This document shows positions 26,087 to 33,783 of a DNA stretch of 40,565 nt, piece by piece (position 1 is the stretch's first letter; each line of letters starts with the position of its first letter). The stretch is from Isosphaeraceae bacterium (GTDB lineage Bacteria > Planctomycetota > Planctomycetia > Isosphaerales > Isosphaeraceae), in contig JANXSX010000100.1 of assembly GCA_025356475.1 (NCBI GenBank), positions 1 through 40,565 of the forward strand, read 5' to 3'. A program made the translations under genes and the position numbers. Under the pieces are notes generated by a model. The model had not been told where the DNA came from, ran no database searches, and was given only the letters and a program-made list of their open reading frames with translations.

Positions 26087-26866
26087 TCAAAGTCGGGGTA
26101 ACTGGAGACCACCATCAACGTCGAACACGGTTCCAGTCGAGAACGGGAAGGCTCCCGAAGCGATGGCCGCAACGGCTTTGCCCACATCTTCAGGGATACC
26201 CCAGCGACGGATCGGCGAGAGGCCTGCTGCGATCCGGCGGTCATAGAGTTCCTTGACGGGGCCAGTCATGTCCGTCGCGATTACCCCCGGGCGGACCTCG
26301 TGGACCCGGATGCCTAACTCGGCGAGACGGACCGCGAAGAGTCGAGCGACCATTGAGAGGCCTGCTTTAGCTACACAATACTCACCCCGCCCAACGCTTG
26401 CCATCACACTCGAAACCGAAGTGATGAAGATGATCTGGGGGTCCTTGATCTGCTTCGCCTCAACCAGCCTGATCATGTGGTGGGAGACAGCCTGGGTGAG
26501 AAAGAATGGCCCGCGCAGATTTGTCCCCAAAGTCCGGTCCCAGCTTGCGGGGGTTGTCTCCAGCAGATCGAGGCGGACCTCGGGTGCGACTCCCGCGTTG
26601 TTGACCCAGAGGTCGAGCCGACCGAACTTGGCGATCGCGGCATCGACCAGGCTGGAACCTTGCTCAAGGTCCGAGACGTCGGCCTGGAAAAGTTCGACCC
26701 GCCCTGCCCCAAGCTGAAGAGCCTCGGCACGGGCGGATTGAGCGGCGGTCTCGTCGCTCCGGAAGTTGATACCCAGGTCGAACCCGATCTTGGCTAACTC
26801 GCGGACAATCCCCCGACCGATCCCCCGAGATCCCCCGGTCACGACCGCGACTCGCGAACTACTCAT
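26087..26866 (-). CDS. Short-chain dehydrogenase/reductase (3-oxoacyl-reductase type)
   Basis: This 259-residue classical SDR enzyme uses NAD(P)H to reduce or oxidise a carbonyl or alcohol. The nucleotide-binding TGGSRGIG is at 10-17, NNAG at 89-92, the catalytic Ser is near 150-153, and Y163-x3-K167 lies in YCVAK. The C-terminal GTVFDVDGGLQ is typical of FabG-like proteins. The substrate cannot be assigned; FabG itself would sit beside other fatty-acid genes, which are absent. GAGGGA lies upstream of the ATG. The gene is transcribed away from the tRNA-Arg pair and lies 103 bp upstream of the kinase gene. Confidence 0.92.
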   Translation of the reverse strand: MSSSRVAVVTGGSRGIGRGIVRELAKIGFDLGINFRSDETAAQSARAEALQLGAGRVELFQADVSDLEQGSSLVDAAIAKFGRLDLWVNNAGVAPEVRLDLLETTPASWDRTLGTNLRGPFFLTQAVSHHMIRLVEAKQIKDPQIIFITSVSSVMASVGRGEYCVAKAGLSMVARLFAVRLAELGIRVHEVRPGVIATDMTGPVKELYDRRIAAGLSPIRRWGIPEDVGKAVAAIASGAFPFSTGTVFDVDGGLQLPRL

Positions 26867-26973
26867 CGCGGAGATCCCTCTGACTTGATAACGAAGTGTC
26901 GCGATTGATTGACAGAAGCCGATCGACTGGACACAATTCGTGGGAAGCTGTCAATCAGATTTGATGGCCATTC

Positions 26974-27047
26974 GCGCCCGTAGCTCAGGTGGATAGAGCG
27001 GCGGTTTCCTAAACCGCAGGCCGCAGGTTCGAATCCTGCCGGGCGCA
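26974..27047 (+). tRNA. tRNA-Arg (anticodon CCT)
   Basis: This is a 74-nt cloverleaf. The acceptor GCGCCCG pairs with CGGGCGC, the D-arm is TAGCTCAGGTGGATAGAGC, the anticodon stem GCGGT pairs with ACCGC around a TTCCTAA loop, and the T-arm is CGCAGGTTCGAATCCTGCC, with A as discriminator base. CCT reads AGG (Arg). CCA is not encoded. It lies 24 bp upstream of a second tRNA-Arg. Confidence 0.97.
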
Positions 27048-27071
27048 TTTCGAGCATTGACTGGTAGCCAC

Positions 27072-27144
27072 GCGCCTGTAGCTCAGTGGATAGAGCAGCG
27101 GTTTTCTAAACCGCTGGCCGCAGGTTCGAATCCTGCCAGGCGTA
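27072..27144 (+). tRNA. tRNA-Arg (anticodon TCT)
   Basis: This is a 73-nt cloverleaf with acceptor GCGCCTG and CAGGCGT (one G-T pair) and an anticodon loop TTTCTAA giving TCT, which reads AGA (Arg). It closely resembles the preceding tRNA-Arg, so the two probably arose by tandem duplication and are likely co-transcribed. CCA is not encoded. Confidence 0.97.
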
Positions 27145-27283
27145 TTTACACTCGATCAATTCTTGGTCGTTTTGGTTCGTCATAGGTTTTTGCGAGCGAG
27201 CGGACTCTTGACAGAGCTTGTGGGATCGGCTGACATAGGGCTTAGTACACAAGAGACTGCGGAACGTCGGCTTACCTGGGCAA

Positions 27284-27299
27284 CGTTCCACGTGAAACA
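27284..27299. promoter_or_regulatory. parS site 1 (ParB binding)
   Basis: CGTTCCACGTGAAACA matches the widely conserved parS consensus TGTTNCACGTGAAACA at all but the first base. It is intergenic, between tRNA-Arg and the sigma factor gene. The parAB genes are about 10 kb away in the same window, so ParB is expected to bind here. Confidence 0.85.
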
Positions 27300-27394
27300 G
27301 TCTGGTGAGTGACCTTGTGGTGGGAGATTCATTTCTGCGGATTACCGCTGAGGTGAGTTACTCTCGCCAGGCCCGTCTCATAGGGTCGAGCGAA

Positions 27395-28177
27395 ATGAAT
27401 CCCTTCGACGAAATGCCTTCTCAAGAGGAACTGACGTCGCTGACGACTCCCCCTCTCCCCACGGTCGTTCCGGGTGATCGGCTTTCAAACCTTCCAACCT
27501 CCTGGACAGTGATTCGAAATGCCCACCTGACTGGGCCAGTCGGCCAAGAGGCAATGGGCCAGTTGATTGGTCGGTATCACGACGCCGTCGAGCGCTACCT
27601 GAGACTCAAGCTTCGTGATCAGAACCTCGCCGACGAGGTTTTTCAGGAGTTTTGGACCAAGCTCCTGACCCACAAGCTGGCGGGTGCAGACAACACCAAG
27701 GGACGGTTTCGCGACTACCTCCGGACCGTTCTTCATCGGCTGATCATTGACCACTTTCGAGGCCGAAAGCTTCAGCCCCTTCCACCGGGTGACCTCCTCG
27801 ATCCCGCCAAGCCCGACGACGATTATGATCGGGTCTGGCGTGAGGCTGTTATCAAGCGAGTTTGGCTCCGTCTGGAGACCTACGAAGCCGGCACCCCCAA
27901 GAACCGCTATGCCACCGTCCTCCACCTACGCGTGGGTGACCAGAAGGCCGCGATCGAGGACCTCTCCGCTCAGCTTGCGGAACAGACTCGGACGAAAGTG
28001 ACTCCCGAAGCATTCCGTAAGACCTTGCAACGAGCACGAGGCAAGTTCTTGGAGCTCCTCGTCCAGGAGTTGAAGGACACGATCCATCCCTGCACCAACG
28101 AGGATATCGAGGCTGAGATCAATGACCTCGGCCTGGGCCAACTCTATCGCCGTTATGCGACCGAGGCCAGTAAGTAA
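27395..28177 (+). CDS. Sigma-70 family (ECF-like) RNA polymerase sigma factor, divergent
   Basis: This is a putative ECF-type sigma factor. Region 2 is clear (LIGRYHDAVERYLRLKLRD, then LADEVFQEFWTKLL and FRDYLRTVLHRLIIDHFRG). The C-terminal region 4 (TPEAFRKTLQRARGKFLELL) is weak and may be a degenerate helix-turn-helix. I use the ATG at 27395, giving 260 residues. An in-frame GTG at 27305 would add 30 residues that do not look like a sigma factor. No anti-sigma gene is adjacent. A parS site lies about 100 bp upstream, so ParB spreading could affect its expression; that is inference. Confidence 0.75.
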   Translation: MNPFDEMPSQEELTSLTTPPLPTVVPGDRLSNLPTSWTVIRNAHLTGPVGQEAMGQLIGRYHDAVERYLRLKLRDQNLADEVFQEFWTKLLTHKLAGADNTKGRFRDYLRTVLHRLIIDHFRGRKLQPLPPGDLLDPAKPDDDYDRVWREAVIKRVWLRLETYEAGTPKNRYATVLHLRVGDQKAAIEDLSAQLAEQTRTKVTPEAFRKTLQRARGKFLELLVQELKDTIHPCTNEDIEAEINDLGLGQLYRRYATEASK

Positions 28178-28531
28178 CAGACTTCAAGTCGTCCCCTACG
28201 GGATGCGACAACGTGACGAGAGTGCATACCGTATGTTTGGCACCGGCGCAATCGGAGGTGCGTGGTCATCCGGTGGTGTCGATTGGCTCACGCAACTACG
28301 AATGGCCAATGAGAAACATGCCTGCACTATCTCGTATTTCAAAAATGGGAAGAAAGTTGCGTTACGTGCCTTGACCAGCTTGCCTAGTCGGCTCTAGACT
28401 AAATAAGGTAGAATTTAGAGCGAATGCTCTTTGTTCATTCCGAGGCGGGCCCGGTTTGGTCGAGTTGCGATCCCCCGAGCTCACCCCAGGCAACTTCGCA
28501 AGATGCGCTACCAGAGAGGAGCGGCGAGGCG
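28178..28531. other. Intergenic region upstream of csrA
   Basis: About 350 bases without a gene. TCCGGTGGTGTCGATTGGCT at 28269-28288 resembles a palindromic unit found near 31120-31140 read on the other strand. The 3' part holds a candidate promoter for csrA (28371-28400). Confidence 0.45.
28371..28400 (+). promoter_or_regulatory. Candidate sigma-70 promoter for csrA
   Basis: TTGACC (28371-28376) and TAGACT (28395-28400) are separated by 18 bases. Both are close to the bacterial -35 and -10 consensus. This would leave a 5' leader of about 125 nt before csrA. It is a prediction from spacing only. Confidence 0.35.
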
Positions 28532-28747
28532 ATGCTGGTTCTCTCCCGCAAGATCAACGAGAGCATCATCATTAACGATGACATCGTTGTCACCATCATT
28601 GAGGTGCGGGGCGACAAGGTCCGTCTGGGCATTGAGGCCCCACGGGACGTCTCGGTCCACCGCCGCGAAATCTACGAAGCCATCATGAACCAAGGCCGAA
28701 GAAATGGTTCTGAAGGGCCTCCCCCGTCGGATCAAGGCGGAGCTTGA
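28532..28747 (+). CDS. csrA: Carbon storage regulator CsrA
   Basis: This 71-residue post-transcriptional regulator binds GGA motifs in mRNA leaders and blocks or alters translation and mRNA stability. The sequence begins MLVLSRKINESIIINDDIVV, the conserved CsrA core, and continues VRLGIEAPRDVSVHRREIYEAI, which forms the dimeric beta-barrel and RNA-binding edge. The ATG at 28532 is chosen because the core motif starts there; longer frames upstream are not CsrA-like. A GAGG lies just upstream. The C-terminal tail (SEGPPPSDQGG) is variable in this family. No FliW gene is visible nearby. Confidence 0.95.
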   Translation: MLVLSRKINESIIINDDIVVTIIEVRGDKVRLGIEAPRDVSVHRREIYEAIMNQGRRNGSEGPPPSDQGGA

Positions 28748-28760
28748 AGATCCTTAAGCG

Positions 28761-28790
28761 TGGAATGCTGACGAACCAACTTCCCGATTT
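28761..28790 (+). repeat. Half copy of the GCTGACGAA palindromic repeat
   Basis: The segment starting TGGAATGCTGACGAACCAAC and continuing TTCCCGATTT matches the left arm of the palindromic units at 31014-31080 and 31271-31345. The right arm is absent here. It lies just after csrA. Confidence 0.6.
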
Positions 28791-28835
28791 CTCGCCCATT
28801 CACGAATGACTCTGCCTTACGAATCACGCGCCAAA

Positions 28836-29017
28836 ACTCGTTCCCACGGTCCCCGGTGGGAATGCCGTCCGGGACGCTCCTGCGTCCCCGGTTGAGTCCT
28901 GAAAGCACTCGTCCGCCGGGCCAGTGTTGCACTACGATCTCACTCGCGGTATGGGATCGGAAACGACGCAGGAGCGTCGCAGACTGCATCCCCACGGAGG
29001 ACCGTGGGAACGAGTCT
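28836..29017. repeat. Long imperfect inverted repeat with GGGAATGC-type arms
   Basis: The left arm (28836-28886) and right arm (28965-29017) are imperfect inverse copies. Both contain CTCGTTCCCACGGTCC, a GTGGGRATGC block and GACGCTCCTGCGTC. The 78-bp centre is unrelated. Arms with this GTTCCCACG...GGGAATGC pattern are known as dispersed repeats in several phyla (recalled, not searched). It fills the gap between csrA and the alcohol dehydrogenase gene and could fold into a large hairpin between convergent transcripts. Confidence 0.75.
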
Positions 29018-29082
29018 CGTGAGCAGATCGGCTCAAAAAGAGGGAGGTTTTTTGTCGGCGTTCCATTGCCAAATCCGCCGGC

Positions 29083-30105
29083 TCAGAATTGCAACACAGC
29101 CTTGATGACCCCCGCACCACCTCGCGCTTCGTGAAGCCAGTTGAAGACCCGCGTCCCCTCGTCAAAGCCAAACTGATGGGTAACCATCTTGGCGAGAGCC
29201 GCTCGATGGTTCTCGAAGAGCTTCAGGACCGCAGGGAACGCTCCACAGCTATTGCGGGTGGTTAACAAGGCCACCTCTTTGCGCATCAAGTCGGAGATCT
29301 TGATCGGCACCTGCTCCTTGCAGACACCGATGATCACGACCCGTCCTGTTGGAGCTGCGCAATCGATCGTGGCGGCGATCGTCGCGGGCACGCCTACCGC
29401 TTCAAGGACGACATGCGCACCCCCGTCGGGACCTGCCCACTCGCGAGTTCGCGTTGCCAAGTCTTCGGCAACGGGATCAACAACCGCGTCGGCTCCCATG
29501 GACATGGCAGCTTCGCGATTCTTGGCGATAGGGTCGCTCACCAGAACGCGGGCCCCTTTATCGAGGGCTGCAACGAGGCACCCTAAGCCAATGGGGCCAC
29601 CCCCCATGATCAGGACCGATTCCCCAGCCTGAACATTCGCCCGCTTGACCGCTTGGACACCGATCGATAAGGTCTCGCAAAGCGCAAGCTCGTCGTAGGT
29701 CAGGTCAACGGTCGGCTTGTGCAGACGATTGATCGGTACGGCGATCCGTTCGGCCATCCCGCCGTCGGTGTGGATACCCAGGACCTTGATTGCGGTGCAA
29801 CAGTTGTAACGCTGTTGTCGGCAAGGGAAACAGGTCCCGCACGCCAAGATCGGCTCGATGCAGACCTTGTCCCCGACCACAATCCCCTGCTCATTGGGGC
29901 GAATCTCCAGGACTTCGACTCCAAGCTCATGGCCCAGGACTCGAGGATAGCTGACGAACGGATGATGTCCTCGGAATGCGTGCAGGTCCGAGCCACAAAT
30001 TCCGATCGAGTGGACCTTGACCAAAGCCTCACCGAGTTTAGCTGTGGGCTCGTCACGTTCGGTCGGGGCGATCGCCAGGGGCTCACTCAGAAGCAACGCA
30101 CGCAT
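29083..30105 (-). CDS. Zinc-dependent medium-chain alcohol/polyol dehydrogenase
   Basis: This 340-residue MDR-family enzyme oxidises an alcohol with NAD(P)+. The catalytic zinc ligands are C37 (GICGSD) and H59-E60 (GHE). The structural zinc site is C89, C92, C95 and C103. The Rossmann motif GGGPIGLG lies at 167-174. It resembles sorbitol- and threonine-dehydrogenase-type proteins, but the substrate cannot be assigned from sequence alone. GGAG lies upstream of the ATG. It is the second gene after the DJ-1/PfpI gene on the same strand, with a gap of 42 bp, so both may belong to one transcript. Confidence 0.92.
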   Translation of the reverse strand: MRALLLSEPLAIAPTERDEPTAKLGEALVKVHSIGICGSDLHAFRGHHPFVSYPRVLGHELGVEVLEIRPNEQGIVVGDKVCIEPILACGTCFPCRQQRYNCCTAIKVLGIHTDGGMAERIAVPINRLHKPTVDLTYDELALCETLSIGVQAVKRANVQAGESVLIMGGGPIGLGCLVAALDKGARVLVSDPIAKNREAAMSMGADAVVDPVAEDLATRTREWAGPDGGAHVVLEAVGVPATIAATIDCAAPTGRVVIIGVCKEQVPIKISDLMRKEVALLTTRNSCGAFPAVLKLFENHRAALAKMVTHQFGFDEGTRVFNWLHEARGGAGVIKAVLQF

Positions 30106-30147
30106 CGCGGGGATCTCCGGAATCGGTCGAAAGTCAGTGAATTCAGA

Positions 30148-30699
30148 TTAGAGGGCCTTGAGCAACTTCACGAACTCTCGCATCCAGGGGCCGTTATCCG
30201 GCCAGCCGCGTACGGTGACAAGCGAACCATCAACTACGACGTCTCGATTGACGAACTCGACCCCGGCCGCCCGCATGTCGGGTTCGAGTTCGGGGAAACA
30301 GGTCATCGTCCGGCCAGAGACATTTCCGGCAACCAGCAAGAGCAGAGGCCCGTGGCAGTTGGCTGCGATCGGTTTCTTGGTGTCGAGAAAGTGCTTGACG
30401 ATCGCCACGGCCTTGGGCCGGTTGCGGAGAAACTCGGGAGCGCGACCCCCTGGCAACACCAATGCATCGTAATTCGCCGGGTCAACTTCGTCGAGTCCAT
30501 GATCCGCTTCGACCCGATAGCCCGGCTTCTCGGTGTAGGTATCGAACCCGGGGTCGAAGTCGTGAACGACCGAGTGGAACACCCGCTTGGTCGTGGTCAC
30601 GATATCAACCTGCCAGCCCTCTTCTTCGAGCCGGTATTTGGCGTAGAAGATCTCTTGTGCCTCGCCCGCATCGCCGGTGAGCAACAACACGCGAATCAT
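30148..30699 (-). CDS. DJ-1/PfpI-family protein
   Basis: The start is placed at 30699 (MIRVLLLTGDAGEAQE), where the family fold begins; the frame extends further upstream without similarity. The 183-residue protein has the nucleophile-elbow Cys C115 followed by His (IAANCHGPLLLL) and the LVLPGGRAPE loop. Members include PfpI-type proteases, glyoxalase III/deglycase and chaperone-like proteins. The activity here is not determined. The alcohol dehydrogenase gene follows 42 bp downstream on the same strand. A parS site lies upstream. Confidence 0.9.
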   Translation of the reverse strand: MIRVLLLTGDAGEAQEIFYAKYRLEEEGWQVDIVTTTKRVFHSVVHDFDPGFDTYTEKPGYRVEADHGLDEVDPANYDALVLPGGRAPEFLRNRPKAVAIVKHFLDTKKPIAANCHGPLLLLVAGNVSGRTMTCFPELEPDMRAAGVEFVNRDVVVDGSLVTVRGWPDNGPWMREFVKLLKAL

Positions 30700-30795
30700 T
30701 GGAAGAGTCCTAGCTGGAGATGATCTTGAAGACATAGGGCGTATTCTTCAGAAGGCTAAACCATCATGAGTCGGCCTGCAACCGCCCATCGCAGA

Positions 30796-30811
30796 CGTTT
30801 CACGTGAAACA
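30796..30811. promoter_or_regulatory. parS site 2 (ParB binding)
   Basis: CGTTTCACGTGAAACA matches the parS consensus TGTTNCACGTGAAACA at all but the first base. It lies between the DJ-1 gene and tRNA-Glu. Confidence 0.9.
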
Positions 30812-30887
30812 TTCGTCGAATCCCAAAGCGATGGACCAGGGGGTTGACCTACGTTGATCCCGCGTTTATCTTTAGAGGTCTAACGAC

Positions 30888-30962
30888 GCTCCCGTCGTCT
30901 AGTCTGGTCTAGGACACAGCTTTTTCACAGCTGCAACACGGGTTCGAATCCCGTCGGGAGTA
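30888..30962 (+). tRNA. tRNA-Glu (anticodon TTC)
   Basis: This is a 75-nt cloverleaf. The acceptor GCTCCCG pairs with CGGGAGT, the anticodon stem CAGCT/AGCTG encloses a TTTTCAC loop, and the T-arm is ACGGGTTCGAATCCCGT. TTC reads GAA (and GAG by wobble). The discriminator is A. CCA is not encoded. Confidence 0.97.
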
Positions 30963-31013
30963 TTCTTGAGTCGGTGCGACCGATTCTGCGTTGGTGCTAA
31001 TTAGGGTGGGCTT

Positions 31014-31345
31014 GGAACGCTGACGAAATAACTTCCCAGAAACCGACACCCCGCAATCGGGAAGAAGTTTCCTCAGCGTCACAAGGATGCCGCAGGCATC
31101 GTCGCTATTATCCGGTGGTTGAGCGAAGCGACACCACCAGATTGACAGGGCATATCGAGCCGCGATGCTGGCACACCGCTGGTGTGCATTTTTGTCGCGT
31201 TGCTCGTCCGGTGGAATCCCTGCGGGATGAATCCTTGCTCGACCATTGGCTGATGGCTGGCATCTCTGCAAACGCTGGCGAAACAATGTCTTGGAAACCG
31301 ACACCCGTACCTTCCCCAATCGGGAAGTTGTTTTGTCAACGTTCC
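31014..31345. repeat. Cluster of nested palindromic repeats
   Basis: Two related hairpin units (31014-31080 and 31271-31345) share AAACCGACACC and AATCGGGAAG. In each, the start (GGAACGCTGACGAAA or AACGCTGGCGAAACAA) pairs with the end (TTTCCTCAGCGTC or TTTTGTCAACGTTCC). Between them are three smaller perfect or near-perfect hairpins: GATGCC-GCA-GGCATC (31085-31100), GGTGGTTGAGCG...CGACACCACC (31114-31138) and GCACACC-GCT-GGTGTGC (31171-31187). No gene fits here. It may be a MITE-like or REP-like family; a half copy lies at 28761. Confidence 0.75.
31171..31193 (+). terminator. Candidate intrinsic terminator within the repeat cluster
   Basis: GCACACC-GCT-GGTGTGC forms a perfect 7-bp stem, followed by ATTTTT. 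It would terminate plus-strand transcription from tRNA-Glu. Since it is part of the repeat, the terminator role may be incidental. Confidence 0.35.
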
Positions 31346-31359
31346 TGGCCCACCCTTTC

Positions 31360-32646
31360 TCATTGGTTCGAGGCAAATTCGGCTGTCTGGGGGTCCGCAG
31401 CCTCAAGGGCTTTAGGCTGGAACCGATCGAGCAGCACAGCCACTAATAAGTCGCTGATGACGTTGGTGACTGCCCGACCTCGGGACAACACCCAGTCCAC
31501 AGTCAGCAGGAGCGGCAGAACCTCGACGGGAAGCCCCACGGTGTTCAGCACGAGGGCAAGCGAGATCAGCCCTGCATCGGGGATACCGCCGATCCCAACC
31601 CCCGCGAGAGCACACGAGGCAGCCGCGAGCATCTGCTGGCTGAAGCTAAGCTCGATACCGTGGATCTGAGCGACCATCAGCACCGCCATCGCCTCGTAGA
31701 GCAAGATTCCGTCGTTATTCAGGTTCGTTCCCACACAGGCTGCGAGTCGTGCTGACGAGGGTGAAACGCCCATCTCGTCGAGACATTCGAGAGTCTTGGG
31801 CAACGTAGCCAGGCTCGAACTTGTCCCCATGGCGGTGACAATCGCCTTTCGTCCTCCGCGCCAAAACCAGGCCAGAGGTCGTTTGGCCACGAACACAATC
31901 CAACTCTGATAGACGACCAAGATGTGGATCGCCAGTCCACCAAGGACAATTAGGACATAGACCGCCAGCCCTTGGAGCGGCTTGAAGCCCTCCTTGGCTA
32001 CAGTCCGAGTGACGACGGCGAAGACGGCCAGCGGGATCAAAGCCACCACCCAGCTCAGCACGATCTCCACCCCACGAAGAAGCGTGGCGGTTGCCCCTTC
32101 GATCACCTCGTAGTCCCGCTCCCCCCTGGCCTGTTGCTCATCCTTGGCCCGGCGGAGACCCAGCCCAGCGAGGACGGCCAGGATCACGATCGTGATCACC
32201 GAGTTATCCAGGAACGGTTGGACCACACTCGTGGGGAGATAGCCTGTGATCTCCTTGACGAAGTCGATCGATTTCTCAGTCATCTTGGGGGCGGTGGCGG
32301 CGGTACCGATCAGGTTCCGCAAGTAGTCACCAGGTCGGAAGACGTTCGAGATCGTCAGCCCGATCATCAGCGCGATCATGGCGTTGGTCAGAGCGATCGA
32401 GACCATGATCAAACCGGCCCGAGCCTGGATCTTCGTGCGCAGGAATGCGTCGATCACCGCGAGGAATAGCAGCGGGCCGGCGAGCGACTTGATCAGGCCG
32501 ATGATCACCGTGCCGACCTGGCCGAGCGACTCGGTCGAAAGCCAGGGCAGGTATCCCTCTCCCCGGAACCAACCTGTGAGTGCCCCCAGGACCATCGCCC
32601 CTAGCAGGTATGCGACAAACGGGATGCGCGGGCGATCTTTTTTCAT
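31360..32646 (-). CDS. Dicarboxylate/amino acid:cation symporter (SDF/GltP family)
   Basis: The start is placed at 32646 (MKKDRPRIPFVAYLLG); upstream codons are not membrane-protein-like. The 428-residue protein has the glutamate-transporter layout: six N-terminal hydrophobic helices, a serine-rich hairpin SSSLATLPKTLE, and NLNNDGILLYEA matching the cation- and substrate-binding NMDG-type motif. It should import a dicarboxylate or acidic/neutral amino acid with Na+ or H+. Substrate is not resolved. It lies 31 bp downstream of the histone-deacetylase-like gene on the same strand, so they are probably co-transcribed. The ribosome-binding site is weak. Confidence 0.9.
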   Translation of the reverse strand: MKKDRPRIPFVAYLLGAMVLGALTGWFRGEGYLPWLSTESLGQVGTVIIGLIKSLAGPLLFLAVIDAFLRTKIQARAGLIMVSIALTNAMIALMIGLTISNVFRPGDYLRNLIGTAATAPKMTEKSIDFVKEITGYLPTSVVQPFLDNSVITIVILAVLAGLGLRRAKDEQQARGERDYEVIEGATATLLRGVEIVLSWVVALIPLAVFAVVTRTVAKEGFKPLQGLAVYVLIVLGGLAIHILVVYQSWIVFVAKRPLAWFWRGGRKAIVTAMGTSSSLATLPKTLECLDEMGVSPSSARLAACVGTNLNNDGILLYEAMAVLMVAQIHGIELSFSQQMLAAASCALAGVGIGGIPDAGLISLALVLNTVGLPVEVLPLLLTVDWVLSRGRAVTNVISDLLVAVLLDRFQPKALEAADPQTAEFASNQ

Positions 32647-32677
32647 CCGGGGGTTCGCTCGCGAAAAGGGATCTGTG

Positions 32678-33619
32678 TCAGGCGGGTTTGGCCCCCATGG
32701 CCAGGACATGGGCTTCCACACAACCCGCGAGGATCGGCACGTTATAGCCGCCCTCCATGACACTCACAAGCCTCCCCTGAGCATGCACCTCGGCAACTTC
32801 GAGAACATCCTGGGTCATTGTCACGAAGTCCTCGACCTCCAGCCCAAGGTTCCCCACCGGGTCCTCGGCATGAGCATCGAAGCCGGCGGACAGGATGATC
32901 AGCTCCGGCTTTGTTTTGTCGGCGAGGTCATGCAGCGCCTGACGAAACGAAGCCAAATAGTCGCGTCTGGAGATCCCGAACGCCAGGGGGACGTTCTTGA
33001 TCATTCCCAGACCATCGCCGCTTCCTGTCTCGTCCATGGCCCCGGTCCCCGGGTAGAACGGGTATCTATGGACCGAAACGAACCCAATTCGGCCATCCTC
33101 GTAGACCATCTCCTGAGTTCCGTTGCCGTGGTGAACATCCCAATCGACGATCAAGACACGCCGTAGGCCGTGGTTCTCGATCGCATCCGCCGCCGCAACC
33201 GCGACGCTTCCGAACAGACAGAATCCCATCGGTTCGGCAGGCCGAGCATGGTGGCCGGGTGGGCGAACCGCGCAGAATGCTCGCTTGACGGGCGTATTGA
33301 TCACACTTCCGACCGCCTCGACAACCGCACCTGCGGCCAAACGAGCCGCCAGGTTGGAGCCGGCGGAGATCCAAGTATCGGCCTCGACATTGCCGCCGCC
33401 GTTGGCTTCGTACTCGGCGATTGCCGCGATATAGTCCGGGTCGTGGACCCGGCTCAATTCGAGGTCGGTCGCTGGTCGGACGAGTCCGCTCGGGCAAGAC
33501 TCCAGCAACCCCGTCCGTTCCAGTTGGCGGATGACCATCTGAAGCCGCTCCGGCCGCTCGGGATGGCGGGATGCGGGCCGATGTTCGAGCATCCGACGAT
33601 CTGTGAAAATGCGGACCAT
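32678..33619 (-). CDS. Histone deacetylase-family (HDAC/AcuC/AphA-like) zinc hydrolase
   Basis: This 313-residue zinc amidohydrolase removes acetyl groups from lysine or polyamine-like substrates. The catalytic His pair is in PPGHHARP (H123, H124). The zinc ligands are D161 and H163 (DWDVHHGNG) and D248 (SAGFDAH), with the catalytic Tyr Y292 in EGGYN. All core residues are intact. Bacterial members include acetoin-utilisation (AcuC) and acetylpolyamine amidohydrolases; which one is not clear. A parS site lies upstream, between this gene and the divergent glycosyltransferase. The symporter gene follows. Confidence 0.93.
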   Translation of the reverse strand: MVRIFTDRRMLEHRPASRHPERPERLQMVIRQLERTGLLESCPSGLVRPATDLELSRVHDPDYIAAIAEYEANGGGNVEADTWISAGSNLAARLAAGAVVEAVGSVINTPVKRAFCAVRPPGHHARPAEPMGFCLFGSVAVAAADAIENHGLRRVLIVDWDVHHGNGTQEMVYEDGRIGFVSVHRYPFYPGTGAMDETGSGDGLGMIKNVPLAFGISRRDYLASFRQALHDLADKTKPELIILSAGFDAHAEDPVGNLGLEVEDFVTMTQDVLEVAEVHAQGRLVSVMEGGYNVPILAGCVEAHVLAMGAKPA

Positions 33620-33695
33620 AAGCGACCTCGCAACAGGATCAAGATTGAAATCCAGGCTAAGGGACGCACCTCAAAGCGTCAACGTAAGACCGGAC

Positions 33696-33711
33696 TGTTT
33701 CACGTGAAACA
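33696..33711. promoter_or_regulatory. parS site 3 (ParB binding), perfect consensus
   Basis: TGTTTCACGTGAAACA is a perfect palindromic parS consensus. It lies in the gap between two divergent genes, about 3.4 kb before parA. Confidence 0.95.
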
Positions 33712-33783
33712 TCAGGGCAGGAGGCTCCTCGGCAATCGTTCGCCTAGGTCGACCGACTCCTCTGAGGTGATTAGACTTAGACC

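Noticed and set aside
26863-27291. Minus-strand frames across the tRNA-Arg genes
   Set aside because: They are reverse translations of tRNA sequence (peptides such as AGFEPAACGLGNRRS), a well-known false gene pattern.
28122-28397. Plus-strand frame between the sigma factor and csrA
   Set aside because: It starts inside the sigma factor gene in another frame, has no ribosome-binding site, and runs over a repeat fragment and the candidate csrA promoter.
30909-31406. Minus-strand frame of 165 codons across tRNA-Glu and the palindrome cluster
   Set aside because: It covers a tRNA and dense inverted repeats; no protein-like composition.
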